Assembly (NCBI GenBank): GCA_910579015.1
Contig: CAJTRO010000006.1
Span: 42,843-106,842, forward strand
DNA length: 64,000 bases
Direction: 5' to 3'
From: an uncultured Dorea sp.
Lineage (GTDB): Bacteria; Bacillota_A; Clostridia; Lachnospirales; Lachnospiraceae
The position numbers and the translations under genes were made by a program. Shown in pieces: positions 48,517 through 57,614 of this stretch. Position 1 is the stretch's first letter; every line of letters begins with the position of its first letter. The notes beneath the pieces were generated by a model. That model ran no database searches, was not told the origin of the DNA, and saw nothing but the letters and a program-made list of their open reading frames with translations.

Positions 48517-51117
48517 TCAGGCTTTTCCACGCACAGACGAAGCATACGCCTTCAGTTTCCCGTCCACGACATCCATCACGATCGTATCCTGCGCGCCTGC
48601 ACCGCCCTCGAGCATCAGCCGCGCCGCCAGCGTCTCCACATTCTTCTGCAAATACCGCTTCAACGGCCTTGCCCCATAGGTCGGATCGTAACCGCCCTCT
48701 ACCACGTAATTCTTCGCCGCTTCCGTAAGAGAAATGGAGATCTCCCTGTCCGCCAGACGCTTATTGACATCAGCAGTCAATAATTCAATAATGTCATAAA
48801 TATCTTCCTTCGTCAACGGTTTGAACAAAATCATTTCATCCAGCCGGTTCAAAAACTCCGGCCTGAAATGAGCCCTCAGATCGTTCATGACAAGCTTCTG
48901 GCTCTTTGCGCTGATATTTCCCTGCTCATCAATCCCTTCCAACAGATATGAAGATCCGATATTCGACGTCATGATCAGAATCGTGTTCTTGAAATCAACG
49001 GTACGCCCCTGGGAATCTGTGATTCTTCCGTCATCTAACACCTGCAACAGGACATTGAACACATCCGGATGCGCCTTCTCCACCTCGTCAAAGAGCACGA
49101 CTGAGTATGGTTTTCTGCGGACCGCCTCTGTCAGCTGACCGCCCTCGTCGTATCCCACATATCCCGGAGGCGCCCCTATAAGCCGGGATACCGAATATTT
49201 CTCCATATACTCGCTCATATCGATGCGCACCATATTGCTCTCATCATCGAACAGGCTCTCTGCCAAAGCCTTCGCAAGCTCCGTCTTTCCCACGCCGGTC
49301 GGCCCAAGGAATAAAAACGATCCGATGGGCTTCGTTGGATCCTTGATTCCTGCTTTAGAGCGGATGATCGCCTCTGTCACAAGCTCTACGCCTTCATCCT
49401 GGCCGATCACGCGCTTATGGAGTTCTTCCGCAAGATGGAGCGTCTTGCTGCGCTCGCTCTCATTCAGCTTCGCAACCGGTATCCCGGTCCAGCGGGACAC
49501 GATCTTACCGATCTCATCGTCCGTCACGCTCTCATGCACCAGAGACTTATCCTCATCCCTGACTCTTTCTTCCTCTTCCTCAAGTTGTCTCTGAAGCTGG
49601 GGAAGCCTGCCATACTGAAGCTCTGCCGCCTTATTCAAGTCATACGACTGCTGTGCCTTCTCAATGTCCTTATTCACCTGCTCAATCTCTTCCCTGAGCT
49701 TACGGACACGCTCTACATCTACCTTCTCATTATCCCACTGTGCCTTCTTTCCCGCAAATTCTTCCCTGAGCTCGGCAAGCTCCTGCTGCAAGTGCTCAAG
49801 TCTTTCCCGGCTTAACCGGTCATCTTCCTTCTTAAGCGCCGCCTCCTCAATCTCCATCTGCATGATCTTCCTGCTCAGCTCATCTAACTCTGCCGGCATA
49901 GAATCCAGCTCCGTCTTGATAAGCGCGCACGCCTCGTCCACCAGGTCGATTGCCTTATCCGGAAGGAAACGGTCGGAAATATAACGTTCCGACAGGGTTG
50001 CCGCCGCTACCAGCGCACCATCCGTAATCTTCACGCCGTGGAACACCTCATACCGTTCCTTCAGGCCGCGGAGGATAGATACCGCATCCTCCACCGTCGG
50101 CTCATCCACCTGCACCGGCTGGAACCGTCTCTCCAGGGCGGCGTCCTTCTCAATATACTGCCGGTACTCATCCAGCGTCGTCGCACCGATACAGTGCAGC
50201 TCCCCTCTGGCAAGCATCGGCTTTAACATATTGCCCGCATCCATGGCTCCGTCTGTCTTGCCCGCCCCCACAATGGTATGGAGCTCGTCGATAAAAAGTA
50301 TGATCCTTCCGTCGCTGTTCTTCACGTCCTCAAGAACCGCCTTCAGACGCTCCTCGAACTCTCCCCGGTACTTGGCCCCGGCAACCAGAGCTCCCATATC
50401 CAGCGAGAAAATAGTCTTGTCTTTCAGTCCCTCCGGCACATCCCCGCGGACGATCCTCTGTGCAAGCCCCTCTACCACCGCCGTCTTCCCGACGCCCGGC
50501 TCTCCGATCAATACCGGATTGTTCTTCGTCTTCCTGGAAAGGATCCGGATCACATTGCGGATCTCCGCGTCACGTCCGATGACAGGATCCAGCTTCTGCT
50601 CTCTCGCACGCTCCACCAGATCCGAACCATACTTGTTCAACGTGTCATAGGTATCCTCCGGGTTGTCGCTGGTCACACGCTGATTCCCCCGGACGGTGGA
50701 CAAAGCTTTAAGAAAACCGTCCCGCTTGATTCCCATCTCCCTGAAAATGCTCTTGAGTTCTTTGTTGGGGTACTTAAGCAGGGCAAGGAAAATATGCTCC
50801 ACAGAGACATACTCATCCCCCATCTGCTTCGCCTCATCCTCCGCATGGATCAGTACCTTATTAAGATCCTGACCGATAAACTGCTGGCCGCCCTGCACCT
50901 TGGTCCGCTTCCTGAGCGCCTCTTCCGTGCGGTTGACGATCATGTTCTTATCAATCCCCATCTTCTCCATAAGCTTGAGGATCAGACTGTCATCCTGGGT
51001 AAGCAGCGCATACAGAAGATGCTCCTGCTCAATCTCCTGGTTTCCATATTCCATTGCCGCGCGTTCACAGCCCTGAACCGCCTGGATCGACTTCTGCGTA
51101 AACTTATTTATATTCAT
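48517..51117 (-). CDS. clpB: Chaperone ClpB (AAA+ disaggregase)
   Basis: An 866-residue hexameric disaggregase working with DnaK. The N-terminal Clp domain (1-145) is followed by AAA-1 with Walker A GEPGVGKT near 206, the coiled-coil middle domain (about 400-530), then AAA-2 with Walker A GPTGVGKT near 609 and the sensor regions. It has no ClpP-binding loop, so it does not feed proteolysis. The promoter (TTGACA-17-TATTGT) overlaps a CIRCE element, so HrcA control is expected. AGGAGG precedes the ATG. Confidence 0.97.
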   Translation of the reverse strand: MNINKFTQKSIQAVQGCERAAMEYGNQEIEQEHLLYALLTQDDSLILKLMEKMGIDKNMIVNRTEEALRKRTKVQGGQQFIGQDLNKVLIHAEDEAKQMGDEYVSVEHIFLALLKYPNKELKSIFREMGIKRDGFLKALSTVRGNQRVTSDNPEDTYDTLNKYGSDLVERAREQKLDPVIGRDAEIRNVIRILSRKTKNNPVLIGEPGVGKTAVVEGLAQRIVRGDVPEGLKDKTIFSLDMGALVAGAKYRGEFEERLKAVLEDVKNSDGRIILFIDELHTIVGAGKTDGAMDAGNMLKPMLARGELHCIGATTLDEYRQYIEKDAALERRFQPVQVDEPTVEDAVSILRGLKERYEVFHGVKITDGALVAAATLSERYISDRFLPDKAIDLVDEACALIKTELDSMPAELDELSRKIMQMEIEEAALKKEDDRLSRERLEHLQQELAELREEFAGKKAQWDNEKVDVERVRKLREEIEQVNKDIEKAQQSYDLNKAAELQYGRLPQLQRQLEEEEERVRDEDKSLVHESVTDDEIGKIVSRWTGIPVAKLNESERSKTLHLAEELHKRVIGQDEGVELVTEAIIRSKAGIKDPTKPIGSFLFLGPTGVGKTELAKALAESLFDDESNMVRIDMSEYMEKYSVSRLIGAPPGYVGYDEGGQLTEAVRRKPYSVVLFDEVEKAHPDVFNVLLQVLDDGRITDSQGRTVDFKNTILIMTSNIGSSYLLEGIDEQGNISAKSQKLVMNDLRAHFRPEFLNRLDEMILFKPLTKEDIYDIIELLTADVNKRLADREISISLTEAAKNYVVEGGYDPTYGARPLKRYLQKNVETLAARLMLEGGAGAQDTIVMDVVDGKLKAYASSVRGKA

Positions 51118-51171
51118 AGTACAGCCTCCTTTTTAAAATGCTGAATGGATCATTGTTCTATTTACGATATA

Positions 51172-51214
51172 ACAATAACTCAATTTGTTAGCACTGTCAA
51201 GAAGTGAGTGCTAA
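51172..51214 (-). promoter_or_regulatory. CIRCE operator and sigma-A promoter of clpB
   Basis: CIRCE: TTAGCACTG, nine bases, GAGTGCTAA (51188-51214), one mismatch from perfect symmetry. The promoter -35 TTGACA (51195-51200) lies inside it, with -10 TATTGT at 51172-51177. Confidence 0.92.
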
Positions 51215-51271
51215 TTCATTTATAAAAATTTTGTGAAGCCATATATCTACTGACTTCACAAAATACATACG

Positions 51272-52144
51272 TCAATCCACTGAATATATCCACATAGCCC
51301 TGATCTGGTCCGCAATATCAGCAAATACCCACATCTTCTCACTGTTCTTCCGCCTGAACGGATCGTTCACCTTCACACTTCCGTCCTCGTATCCGGTCAG
51401 TACAATGAAATGTCCGTTGTCGGTAAAATCTCCCGGCGCCATACTACAGATGATCGGATGTCCGTCAAGAAGCTCCTCCTTCACCTGCTCCTCCGTCAGC
51501 TGTGCGTCATAACATGACAGATTCCAGTTCGCCGCCGCTTCTTTCATGAATCTCCAGTAGGTGTTGTTATTCTCGTCTACATAGCCATTGGCCATGCTGT
51601 ATTCCCCTACCTTCGCAGGCGTGATGGAAGAATCGTTCGTAAGCCCGGAAGCGACCATCGCCATACAGGTCGGCCCGCATCCGCTGACAGCTATGATACT
51701 GGTGCCGTATGTCGAATACCCCCACCGCTCGTCCCACTGGTAGAGCTGTGGTATCTTCCCCCCGCCTTCCAGTACGTCTCCGATATCCTCTGCCGCCGGC
51801 AGATCCTTCTTCTCACTGTAATGATCCACAAAATTCACTGTATCTGAGTTCTTTTCCACCATCTCTATGAGATCTTCCGGATACCCCTTCTGTACCGCCT
51901 CAGCCTTCACGCGTTCTGCCTGCTCCTCCGGCGTCTCTATATCCACATCTATCTTCTTCGTCTTACCGGCAGGCTTCTCCGCCTGCACTACCTGCCTTGC
52001 CTCGCTCTGAGTCCTTGTCTTACGTGCATAACAGCTGACCAGTATTGCCACCATAAAAAGAAGCAGCCAGCTGAGCATGATGATCTGACGCTGTACCTGA
52101 CGTTTCCGTTTGATATACTTTATCCTTCTTCTATTAGACTGCAT
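51272..52144 (-). CDS. Membrane-anchored C39-like cysteine peptidase
   Basis: A 290-residue protein with an N-terminal helix (about 21-40) after a very basic start, a charged linker (about 45-110), then a papain-like C39_2 domain: catalytic Cys in SGCGPTCMAM, His in NGHFIVLTGY and Asp/Asn in VNDPF. Faces outward. Such enzymes are secreted housekeeping peptidases of unknown target in Clostridia, distinct from bacteriocin ABC-C39 peptidases because no transporter domain is attached. Confidence 0.85.
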   Translation of the reverse strand: MQSNRRRIKYIKRKRQVQRQIIMLSWLLLFMVAILVSCYARKTRTQSEARQVVQAEKPAGKTKKIDVDIETPEEQAERVKAEAVQKGYPEDLIEMVEKNSDTVNFVDHYSEKKDLPAAEDIGDVLEGGGKIPQLYQWDERWGYSTYGTSIIAVSGCGPTCMAMVASGLTNDSSITPAKVGEYSMANGYVDENNNTYWRFMKEAAANWNLSCYDAQLTEEQVKEELLDGHPIICSMAPGDFTDNGHFIVLTGYEDGSVKVNDPFRRKNSEKMWVFADIADQIRAMWIYSVD

Positions 52145-52335
52145 CTGTCTTCCCCTCGTTAATTAATCAGATTATGCTCCTGTCGAATCACGCGAAATCT
52201 CTTCGTCAGTATTCAAGAAGAATCTCCCTTAAGCAACAATATATTACAAATCTCATAATCCTAATTATACCCCACTGTTCTTTCAGTGGCAACTTAAAGT
52301 ATTCTTAATTATTATAAATTTTTTTTAATTTCTAC

Positions 52336-52364
52336 TTGATATTCTTACCAAAAGATGATATTAT
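52336..52364 (+). promoter_or_regulatory. Promoter of the tRNA-Pro/tRNA-Gly operon
   Basis: TTGATA (52336-52341), 17 bp, TATTAT (52359-52364), about 40 bases ahead of tRNA-Pro. Confidence 0.75.
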
Positions 52365-52403
52365 ATCCATCAGTTGTTAAAATAACCACAATTTAATAAA
52401 TAT

Positions 52404-52478
52404 CGGGGTGTGGCTCAGCTTGGCTAGAGCGCCTGGTTTGGGACCAGGAGGCCGCAGGTTCGAATCCTGTCACCCCGA
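52404..52478 (+). tRNA. tRNA-Pro (anticodon TGG)
   Basis: A 75-nt cloverleaf: acceptor CGGGGTG/CACCCCG, anticodon stem CCTGG/CCAGG with loop TTTGGGA, T loop TTCGAAT, discriminator A. Confidence 0.95.
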
Positions 52479-52486
52479 TAGCGTCT

Positions 52487-52557
52487 GCGGGTGTAGTTCA
52501 ATGGTAGAACACTAGCCTTCCAAGCTAGATACGTGGGTTCGATTCCCATCACCCGCT
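52487..52557 (+). tRNA. tRNA-Gly (anticodon TCC)
   Basis: A 71-nt cloverleaf: acceptor GCGGGTG/CACCCGC, anticodon stem CTAGC/GCTAG with loop CTTCCAA, T loop TTCGATT. Seven Ts follow directly, perhaps a weak terminator; the next gene starts 45 bases on and may share the transcript. Confidence 0.95.
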
Positions 52558-52601
52558 TTTTTTGTACCCGGATATATTCAATACACAGGAGGTATTTCAA
52601 G

Positions 52602-53552
52602 ATGAAGATCGTATTTCTTGACGTGAAGACCATCGGTGAAGACATTGATCTGTCAGGCTATGAGCAATTAGGAGAGGTCGTAAGATACCCCTTCTCCGCT
52701 CCTGGGGAGATACCCGCCAGAGCCGCGGATGCAGATGTGCTTGTACTGAATAAGCCCCGGATTGATGAAGAAGCCATCCGGGGCGCTTTAAAGCTTAAGC
52801 TGGTCTGTGTGACAGGAACCGGGACCAACAATCTTGATAAGGACTATCTGAAAAGCCGCAATATCGCCTGGAGAAATGTTGCCGGATATTCCACGGAATC
52901 TGTCGCACAGCACACATTCGCCATGCTGTTCTATCTTCTTGAAAAGCTGAGCTTCTATGACGATTATGTGAAGGAAAACCGCTACACAGGCGACACCTCT
53001 TTCACACACTTCGAAGAACATTTTCACGAACTGAACGGAAAGACCTGGGGGATCATCGGACTTGGCAATATCGGAAGACGGGTTGCTTCTATTGCAGAGG
53101 CCTTCGGAAGCCGTGTCATCTATTCGTCACCGTCAGGCAGCGCTCCGCAGCCCGGATACCGCCAGACGGATATGGATACACTGCTTGCCTCATCAGACAT
53201 TATCTCCGTCCACGCACCGCTCAACCGGCATACCGAAGATCTGATCGGTGCAGAAGCCTTCAGACGGATGAAATCCTCCTGTATCTTCCTGAATCTTGGC
53301 AGAGGCGCCATCGTTGACGAGCAGGCTCTTGCCCAGGCTCTGATACATGATGAGATTGCCGCGGCCGGACTGGATGTACTGCGCGAGGAACCCATACGTC
53401 CGGATCACCCGCTTCTTGGGATCCGTGACAGCAAAAAGCTCCTCATCACACCCCACGTCGCATGGGCAAGCGTGGAGTCAAGAACCCGGCTGATGGGAAT
53501 TGTACTGGAGCAGATCAGGGAATTCTTCGCGGGATCAGCTCACCTGCCATAA
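52602..53552 (+). CDS. D-2-hydroxyacid dehydrogenase (glycerate/hydroxypyruvate type)
   Basis: A 316-residue NAD-dependent dehydrogenase. The Rossmann loop is GIIGLGNIGRRVA (near 152). The catalytic Arg lies in the HAPLN...NLGRGAIVDE region, the Glu follows at about 260, and the His is in LITPHVAWAS. The N-terminal substrate domain includes VCVTGTGTNNLD. Closest in style to D-glycerate dehydrogenases/hydroxypyruvate reductases, though other 2-oxoacid substrates are possible. AGGAGGT precedes 52602; earlier in-frame codons lie inside the tRNA-Gly gene and are excluded. Confidence 0.93.
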   Translation: MKIVFLDVKTIGEDIDLSGYEQLGEVVRYPFSAPGEIPARAADADVLVLNKPRIDEEAIRGALKLKLVCVTGTGTNNLDKDYLKSRNIAWRNVAGYSTESVAQHTFAMLFYLLEKLSFYDDYVKENRYTGDTSFTHFEEHFHELNGKTWGIIGLGNIGRRVASIAEAFGSRVIYSSPSGSAPQPGYRQTDMDTLLASSDIISVHAPLNRHTEDLIGAEAFRRMKSSCIFLNLGRGAIVDEQALAQALIHDEIAAAGLDVLREEPIRPDHPLLGIRDSKKLLITPHVAWASVESRTRLMGIVLEQIREFFAGSAHLP

Positions 53553-53985
53553 CCAGAAGCCCCCCACATGCAATATAAATATCTCCAAGATTCGCTGTGA
53601 TCCGCGCCAGAAGCTTCTTCCCGGTGCGGATCCCGATATAATCTATGACCTTGCCTCTCGCCAGACGATCGAACGTGTTGCTCGCCGCGCCTGCGCTTAA
53701 GAGTGTAAGTCCCAGCTTCTTTAAGAAGCTCCCTTTCTTCCAAAATACCAGTATATCCCATATCAGAATCCCGATACTGGCGGCGATCGACGCCCCCTTG
53801 ACGAGCACTTCATGGCCGTCCAGCAGATTCATGAGAAATCCACGGTTATATACCTTGCGTATGACCACTCTCCCGCCCGGAAGCTCTCTCGTCTCTTGCA
53901 GGTCCAGATTCTCCTCCACCTGCTGCTTGATCATCACATCCGTCCCGAGAAGCACTGCAAATACAGCCGTCATCCAGGAGATCAT
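53515..53985 (-). CDS. LspA-like (signal peptidase II family) membrane protein
   Basis: A 156-residue protein with helices near 2-18, 60-80, 88-105 and 132-150. Both catalytic aspartates of the lipoprotein signal peptidase are recognisable: NTFDRLARGKVIDYIG and ITANLGDIYIACG. The canonical FN(L)AD is replaced by ANLGD and the N-terminal DQ..K is DVMIKQQ. It is therefore a divergent LspA, probably a second copy with altered substrate choice. Its 3' end overlaps the convergent dehydrogenase gene by 38 bases. It is adjacent to a coiled-coil gene one base away. Confidence 0.75.
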   Translation of the reverse strand: MISWMTAVFAVLLGTDVMIKQQVEENLDLQETRELPGGRVVIRKVYNRGFLMNLLDGHEVLVKGASIAASIGILIWDILVFWKKGSFLKKLGLTLLSAGAASNTFDRLARGKVIDYIGIRTGKKLLARITANLGDIYIACGGLLVMAGELIPRRIP

Positions 53986-53986
53986 G

Positions 53987-54277
53987 TTAAACCGCCTCTT
54001 TGATCTTCACGATCTGTTCTTCCTGACTTTCGATCTCTTCCTCACGCTTCTCGATCTGCTCACACAGACTGATGTATTCGGTATCGTCCACCTCGCCCTT
54101 CTGGAACTTCTCGTATACCATACGGCCGATATCCTTAAAATCTCTCTCATTCGCACGCTTCATCGACCGGATATCCCCTTTGATCTTCTGCACCTCCAGA
54201 GTATCTTCCGCTCTCTTGCTTAATTCCATCGCTGTATCACTGATCTTCTTACCTAATTCGCCAAAAAAATCTGCCAT
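53987..54277 (-). CDS. Small coiled-coil protein
   Basis: A 96-residue cytoplasmic protein: MADFFGELGKKISDTAMELS, then a long charged helix with ANERDFKDIGRMVYEKF and ending EKREEEIESQEEQIVKIKEA. The form resembles small clostridial proteins in which the long helix is usually followed by a zinc ribbon; here the ribbon is absent. AAGGAGA before 54277 fixes the start over an upstream in-frame ATG. Unknown function; likely co-transcribed with the LspA-like gene. Confidence 0.75.
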   Translation of the reverse strand: MADFFGELGKKISDTAMELSKRAEDTLEVQKIKGDIRSMKRANERDFKDIGRMVYEKFQKGEVDDTEYISLCEQIEKREEEIESQEEQIVKIKEAV

Positions 54278-54325
54278 GTTATTCTCCTTCTTTCTCCTTG
54301 ATCGAGCCTTGCCGGGCTTCATCCA

Positions 54326-56029
54326 CTACAACTGCCTCAGGATATCAAGGGAACGGTACAGATCCATCGTTCCGTAACCCCATTCCTGATTCGGGTTCTC
54401 TGCTCCCGGACGCTGCTGCGCCCCCAGCAGTATGATATTCCGGATCTGGCTGGAATTCACCCCCCGTGCTCCGGGCTGGCTTAACACCCACTCCATCAGA
54501 AGCGCAGAGGCTCCCGCCGCGATACCGGCCGCCACACTGGATCCGCTGCGGACCACGAACTCGTTATTCAGCCCCGCCCCCGTCACCATGACGCCGGGCA
54601 CCGCATAATCCGGCTTCACCCTTCCGTCTCTAGTATAACCCCTTCCGGAATTAATATCAACCGAATTATCGATTCCATTGTAGAACGCGACCGTCATCGA
54701 CACCAGACTGCTTCCCGGTTCTGCCAGTGTCGTATCGGGATCCGCCTCAAGGAAATACACCTCCCCCGTCAGAAATTCCTGGACCGGAAGCCACATATGG
54801 AATCTCCCGTCAGACATCCGGACCGGTTTCACGTCAATCTTCCAGATTCCCGGAGAGGGATTTCGAAACCTCATGAAGATCAGCTGTGAATCATTGTTCT
54901 CAAGAAGCAGCCGGTACTCTATCTCCACCTCCGTCCGGTCAAACACAAAGTTCTCCCTGTATTCCCGCCCCTGCTTAATCGTCAGGTATCCGGTCCGCTC
55001 CCCGGACGGCGAGGTAAACGCAACCGTCATAACGTTTGGGAGTGTCGTCCAAAGCTCCGCAACGAATCCCTCCACACCCTTCTCCACACGGATCTCCGCC
55101 TCTGCCGTATCATTCATATCACGAAATTCCCGGAAGAAATGATGCCGGTGCACGGCTCCGTTTCCGGCGCTGACTACCACACTGCGGTTCTCCACCGATG
55201 AATAGGCGTCCAGCATGGCGGAGAGAAGGGATGATCCGTTATGACCTCCAAGATTCGTTCCCAGCGCAATACACAGCACCAGAGGCATGTTTCGTTTCCG
55301 AGCCAGACCATTCAAGTATCTCATGGCAAGCATGATATCGTTCTCCTGAAAACACACGGCGTCCTGCCGGATCGCATAGAAATCCTTCAGATAGGATTTG
55401 GCCTGTTTAAGCTTCACCACCGCCAGTTCGGCCTCCGGCGCCGCTCCTATGAACCGCTGTTCCAGATTCGCGCCTCCCGCCGCCACACTTGCGATAAACG
55501 TCCCATGTCCGTTTGTGTCCATACTCGGAACAATCTCAAGAGGATTCTCAAAGCGCAGAGCTTCATTGATCATCTCTTCCGTATATTCGCTCCCATAATC
55601 CAGTCCTTCCGGCATAGTTCCCGTCTGTACGGTCTGATCCCAGATACCCGCAATCCTCGTAGAACCGTCGATATTTCTGAAAAGCGGATTGCGGTAATCA
55701 ATCCCGGTATCTAAAATGCCTATCATGATACCGCCTCCCATAAGCTGCAACGTCGGATATGTCTGCACAACACGGATCCCCGCATCATCCATCGCTTCCA
55801 AATCCATCAGCTCATAACAGTTAGGAATGGAATTATAGTGGAAATTCTCTAAGGATAACGGTTTCAATATCCCCTTATCCGCATAGACCGCCCGGAATCC
55901 GAAGTCCATATCCAGCACGCACACATCCTTTCCCTCTATTTCCTGAGACGTAACCGCCCTGTAGACCGGGGAAATAAAATCAAGATAATCTTCCGACAGG
56001 ATTCTCTCTCTGCATTCCTCTCTATCCAT
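54326..56029 (-). CDS. Subtilisin-family (S8) serine protease, Csp-like
   Basis: A 567-residue protease without signal peptide. The triad is complete: Asp in IGILDTGIDY (near 107), His in MDTNGHGTFIAS (near 175), Ser in VRSGSSVAAGIAAG (near 495). A jelly-roll-like insertion (about 300-440) separates His/Asn and Ser parts, as in the Clostridium spore-germination proteases CspA/B/C. In this family some members act on pro-SleC in spores, others have unknown intracellular roles. A terminator-like stem covers its ribosome site (56037-56093), so expression may be restrained or depend on clpX read-through. ATG at 56029 chosen for GAGGTG spacing. Confidence 0.9.
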   Translation of the reverse strand: MDREECRERILSEDYLDFISPVYRAVTSQEIEGKDVCVLDMDFGFRAVYADKGILKPLSLENFHYNSIPNCYELMDLEAMDDAGIRVVQTYPTLQLMGGGIMIGILDTGIDYRNPLFRNIDGSTRIAGIWDQTVQTGTMPEGLDYGSEYTEEMINEALRFENPLEIVPSMDTNGHGTFIASVAAGGANLEQRFIGAAPEAELAVVKLKQAKSYLKDFYAIRQDAVCFQENDIMLAMRYLNGLARKRNMPLVLCIALGTNLGGHNGSSLLSAMLDAYSSVENRSVVVSAGNGAVHRHHFFREFRDMNDTAEAEIRVEKGVEGFVAELWTTLPNVMTVAFTSPSGERTGYLTIKQGREYRENFVFDRTEVEIEYRLLLENNDSQLIFMRFRNPSPGIWKIDVKPVRMSDGRFHMWLPVQEFLTGEVYFLEADPDTTLAEPGSSLVSMTVAFYNGIDNSVDINSGRGYTRDGRVKPDYAVPGVMVTGAGLNNEFVVRSGSSVAAGIAAGASALLMEWVLSQPGARGVNSSQIRNIILLGAQQRPGAENPNQEWGYGTMDLYRSLDILRQL

Positions 56030-56036
56030 AAAAAAC

Positions 56037-56093
56037 ACCTCATATCCTTCTATGTGCCTCTTACGGGCACTTCTTCCATAAAGTATATGAGGT
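56037..56093 (-). terminator. Stem-loop between clpX and the S8 protease gene that covers the ribosome site
   Basis: ACCTCATAT (56037-56045) pairs perfectly with ATATGAGGT (56085-56093); a T-run follows on the minus strand. The GAGGTG ribosome site of the protease gene is part of the stem. Confidence 0.65.
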
Positions 56094-56114
56094 ATTCCGT
56101 ATATTCTATTCTTA

Positions 56115-57533
56115 TTATAGCTTCTGTCCTCTCAGCATGATCACCGGACCGCCGGTCCCTTCTATGTATTCCTTCGTGATCGTTACCTGTCCGATGTTGT
56201 CATCCTTGGGGATCTCATACATGATATCCAGCATGAACTCTTCGATGATCGCCCTGAGCGCCCTGGCGCCCGTATCCTTCTCCATCGCCTTCTTCGCGAT
56301 CGCATGGAGCGCGCCGTCATTGAACTCAAGCTTCACCTCATCCAGCGCAAGCAGCTTCTGATACTGCTTAAGGATCGCATTCTTCGGCTCTTTTAAGATC
56401 TGCACCATCATCTCCTCGCTCAGTCCCCGCAAGGTAAATACAATCGGCAGACGTCCCAGAAACTCCGGTATCATCCCAAAATTACGCAGATCCTCGGTAG
56501 TAACCTTCTCAAGGATCGTCTTGTCATGGTCGTATCTGTCCTTCAAGTCCGCGCCGAATCCGATGGAGGACTGCTTCGTCAGCCGTTCCTTGATGATCAT
56601 GTCCAGATCCGGGAATGCACCGCCGCAGATAAAGAGAATATTCTTGGTGTTCACCGTGGTCAGCGGGACCATGGCGTTCTTGCTGTTCGCCCCCACCGGG
56701 ACCTCAACGTCACTGCCCTCCAGCAGCTTGAGCATCCCCTGCTGTACGGACTCCCCGCTTACATCCCGCTGATTCGTGTTCTTCTTCTTGGCAATCTTGT
56801 CGATCTCATCTATGAAGATGATCCCCTGCTCCGCCTTCTCCACATCGTTGTCTGCCGCCGCCAGAAGTTTCGATACGACACTCTCGATATCGTCTCCGAT
56901 ATATCCCGCTTCCGTAAGAGAGGTCGCGTCCGTGATGGCAAGCGGAACATCCAGAAGCCTTGCCAGCGTCCTGACCAGATAAGTCTTGCCGGAACCCGTC
57001 GGCCCGATCATCAGCATATTCGATTTCTCTATCTCTATCTCATCCATGGTATCCGTCGCCACACGCTTATAATGGTTATAGACCGCCACGGACATCGCCT
57101 TCTTCGCATACTCCTGCCCCACAACATACTCGTCAAGCCTTCCCTTGATCTTATGAGGCGCGGGAATATTCCGGATATCAATCAGGGGCTTTCTCTCCTC
57201 CCCCTCCTTCTTCTTCTTGATCTTCTGCTTCTTAGGGACATTCTGCTCCATGTCGGCCATATTAAGGATCTGTACCCCCGGAATGTTCATATTCATCAAC
57301 TGACTGTAATCAATCTGCCCGCTCATCATGGCGTCAAAACTCTTCTGCATACAATCACTACAGATCGAGATACCGTTGGGGAGATCAATCATCTTTCCCG
57401 TCGTCGTCTCCGGGCGCCTGCACACGAAGCAGATCTTCTCATATTCATCTTCATGATTCTTCGTCTCTTCCACCTGTCCCTCTCCCACACTCTCTACATT
57501 ATTCTTATCCTGATTCTTATCCTGTTCGGACAT
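56115..57533 (-). CDS. clpX: ATP-dependent Clp protease ATP-binding subunit ClpX
   Basis: A 472-residue AAA+ unfoldase that feeds substrates to ClpP. The N-terminal zinc-binding domain has CFVCRR and CSDC pairs; Walker A is GPTGSGKTYLVR, Walker B IIFIDEIDKIA, and sensor-2 is GARALRAI. A long acidic N-terminal tail (about 1-35) and a charged linker (KKQKIKKKKEGEERK) precede the AAA domain and make it longer than the usual 415-430 residues. It is separated from clpP, which is not nearby. AAGGGATTGAGG precedes 57533. Confidence 0.95.
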   Translation of the reverse strand: MSEQDKNQDKNNVESVGEGQVEETKNHEDEYEKICFVCRRPETTTGKMIDLPNGISICSDCMQKSFDAMMSGQIDYSQLMNMNIPGVQILNMADMEQNVPKKQKIKKKKEGEERKPLIDIRNIPAPHKIKGRLDEYVVGQEYAKKAMSVAVYNHYKRVATDTMDEIEIEKSNMLMIGPTGSGKTYLVRTLARLLDVPLAITDATSLTEAGYIGDDIESVVSKLLAAADNDVEKAEQGIIFIDEIDKIAKKKNTNQRDVSGESVQQGMLKLLEGSDVEVPVGANSKNAMVPLTTVNTKNILFICGGAFPDLDMIIKERLTKQSSIGFGADLKDRYDHDKTILEKVTTEDLRNFGMIPEFLGRLPIVFTLRGLSEEMMVQILKEPKNAILKQYQKLLALDEVKLEFNDGALHAIAKKAMEKDTGARALRAIIEEFMLDIMYEIPKDDNIGQVTITKEYIEGTGGPVIMLRGQKL

Positions 57534-57614
57534 CCTCAATCCCTTCTTTCCCGAACGCGGCGCAGCCACTTTCTTGCCGCCCGTCTCTTATCCTAAATGT
57601 TATAATATATTTCA

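Noticed and set aside
50278..51144. Plus-strand reading frame of 288 codons
   Set aside because: Antisense shadow of clpB.
53500..53700. Short plus-strand frame after the dehydrogenase gene
   Set aside because: Shadow of the convergent LspA-like gene; no ribosome site.
56526..57596. Plus-strand reading frame of 356 codons
   Set aside because: Antisense shadow of clpX, rich in Arg/His/Leu as such shadows are in GC-biased genes.
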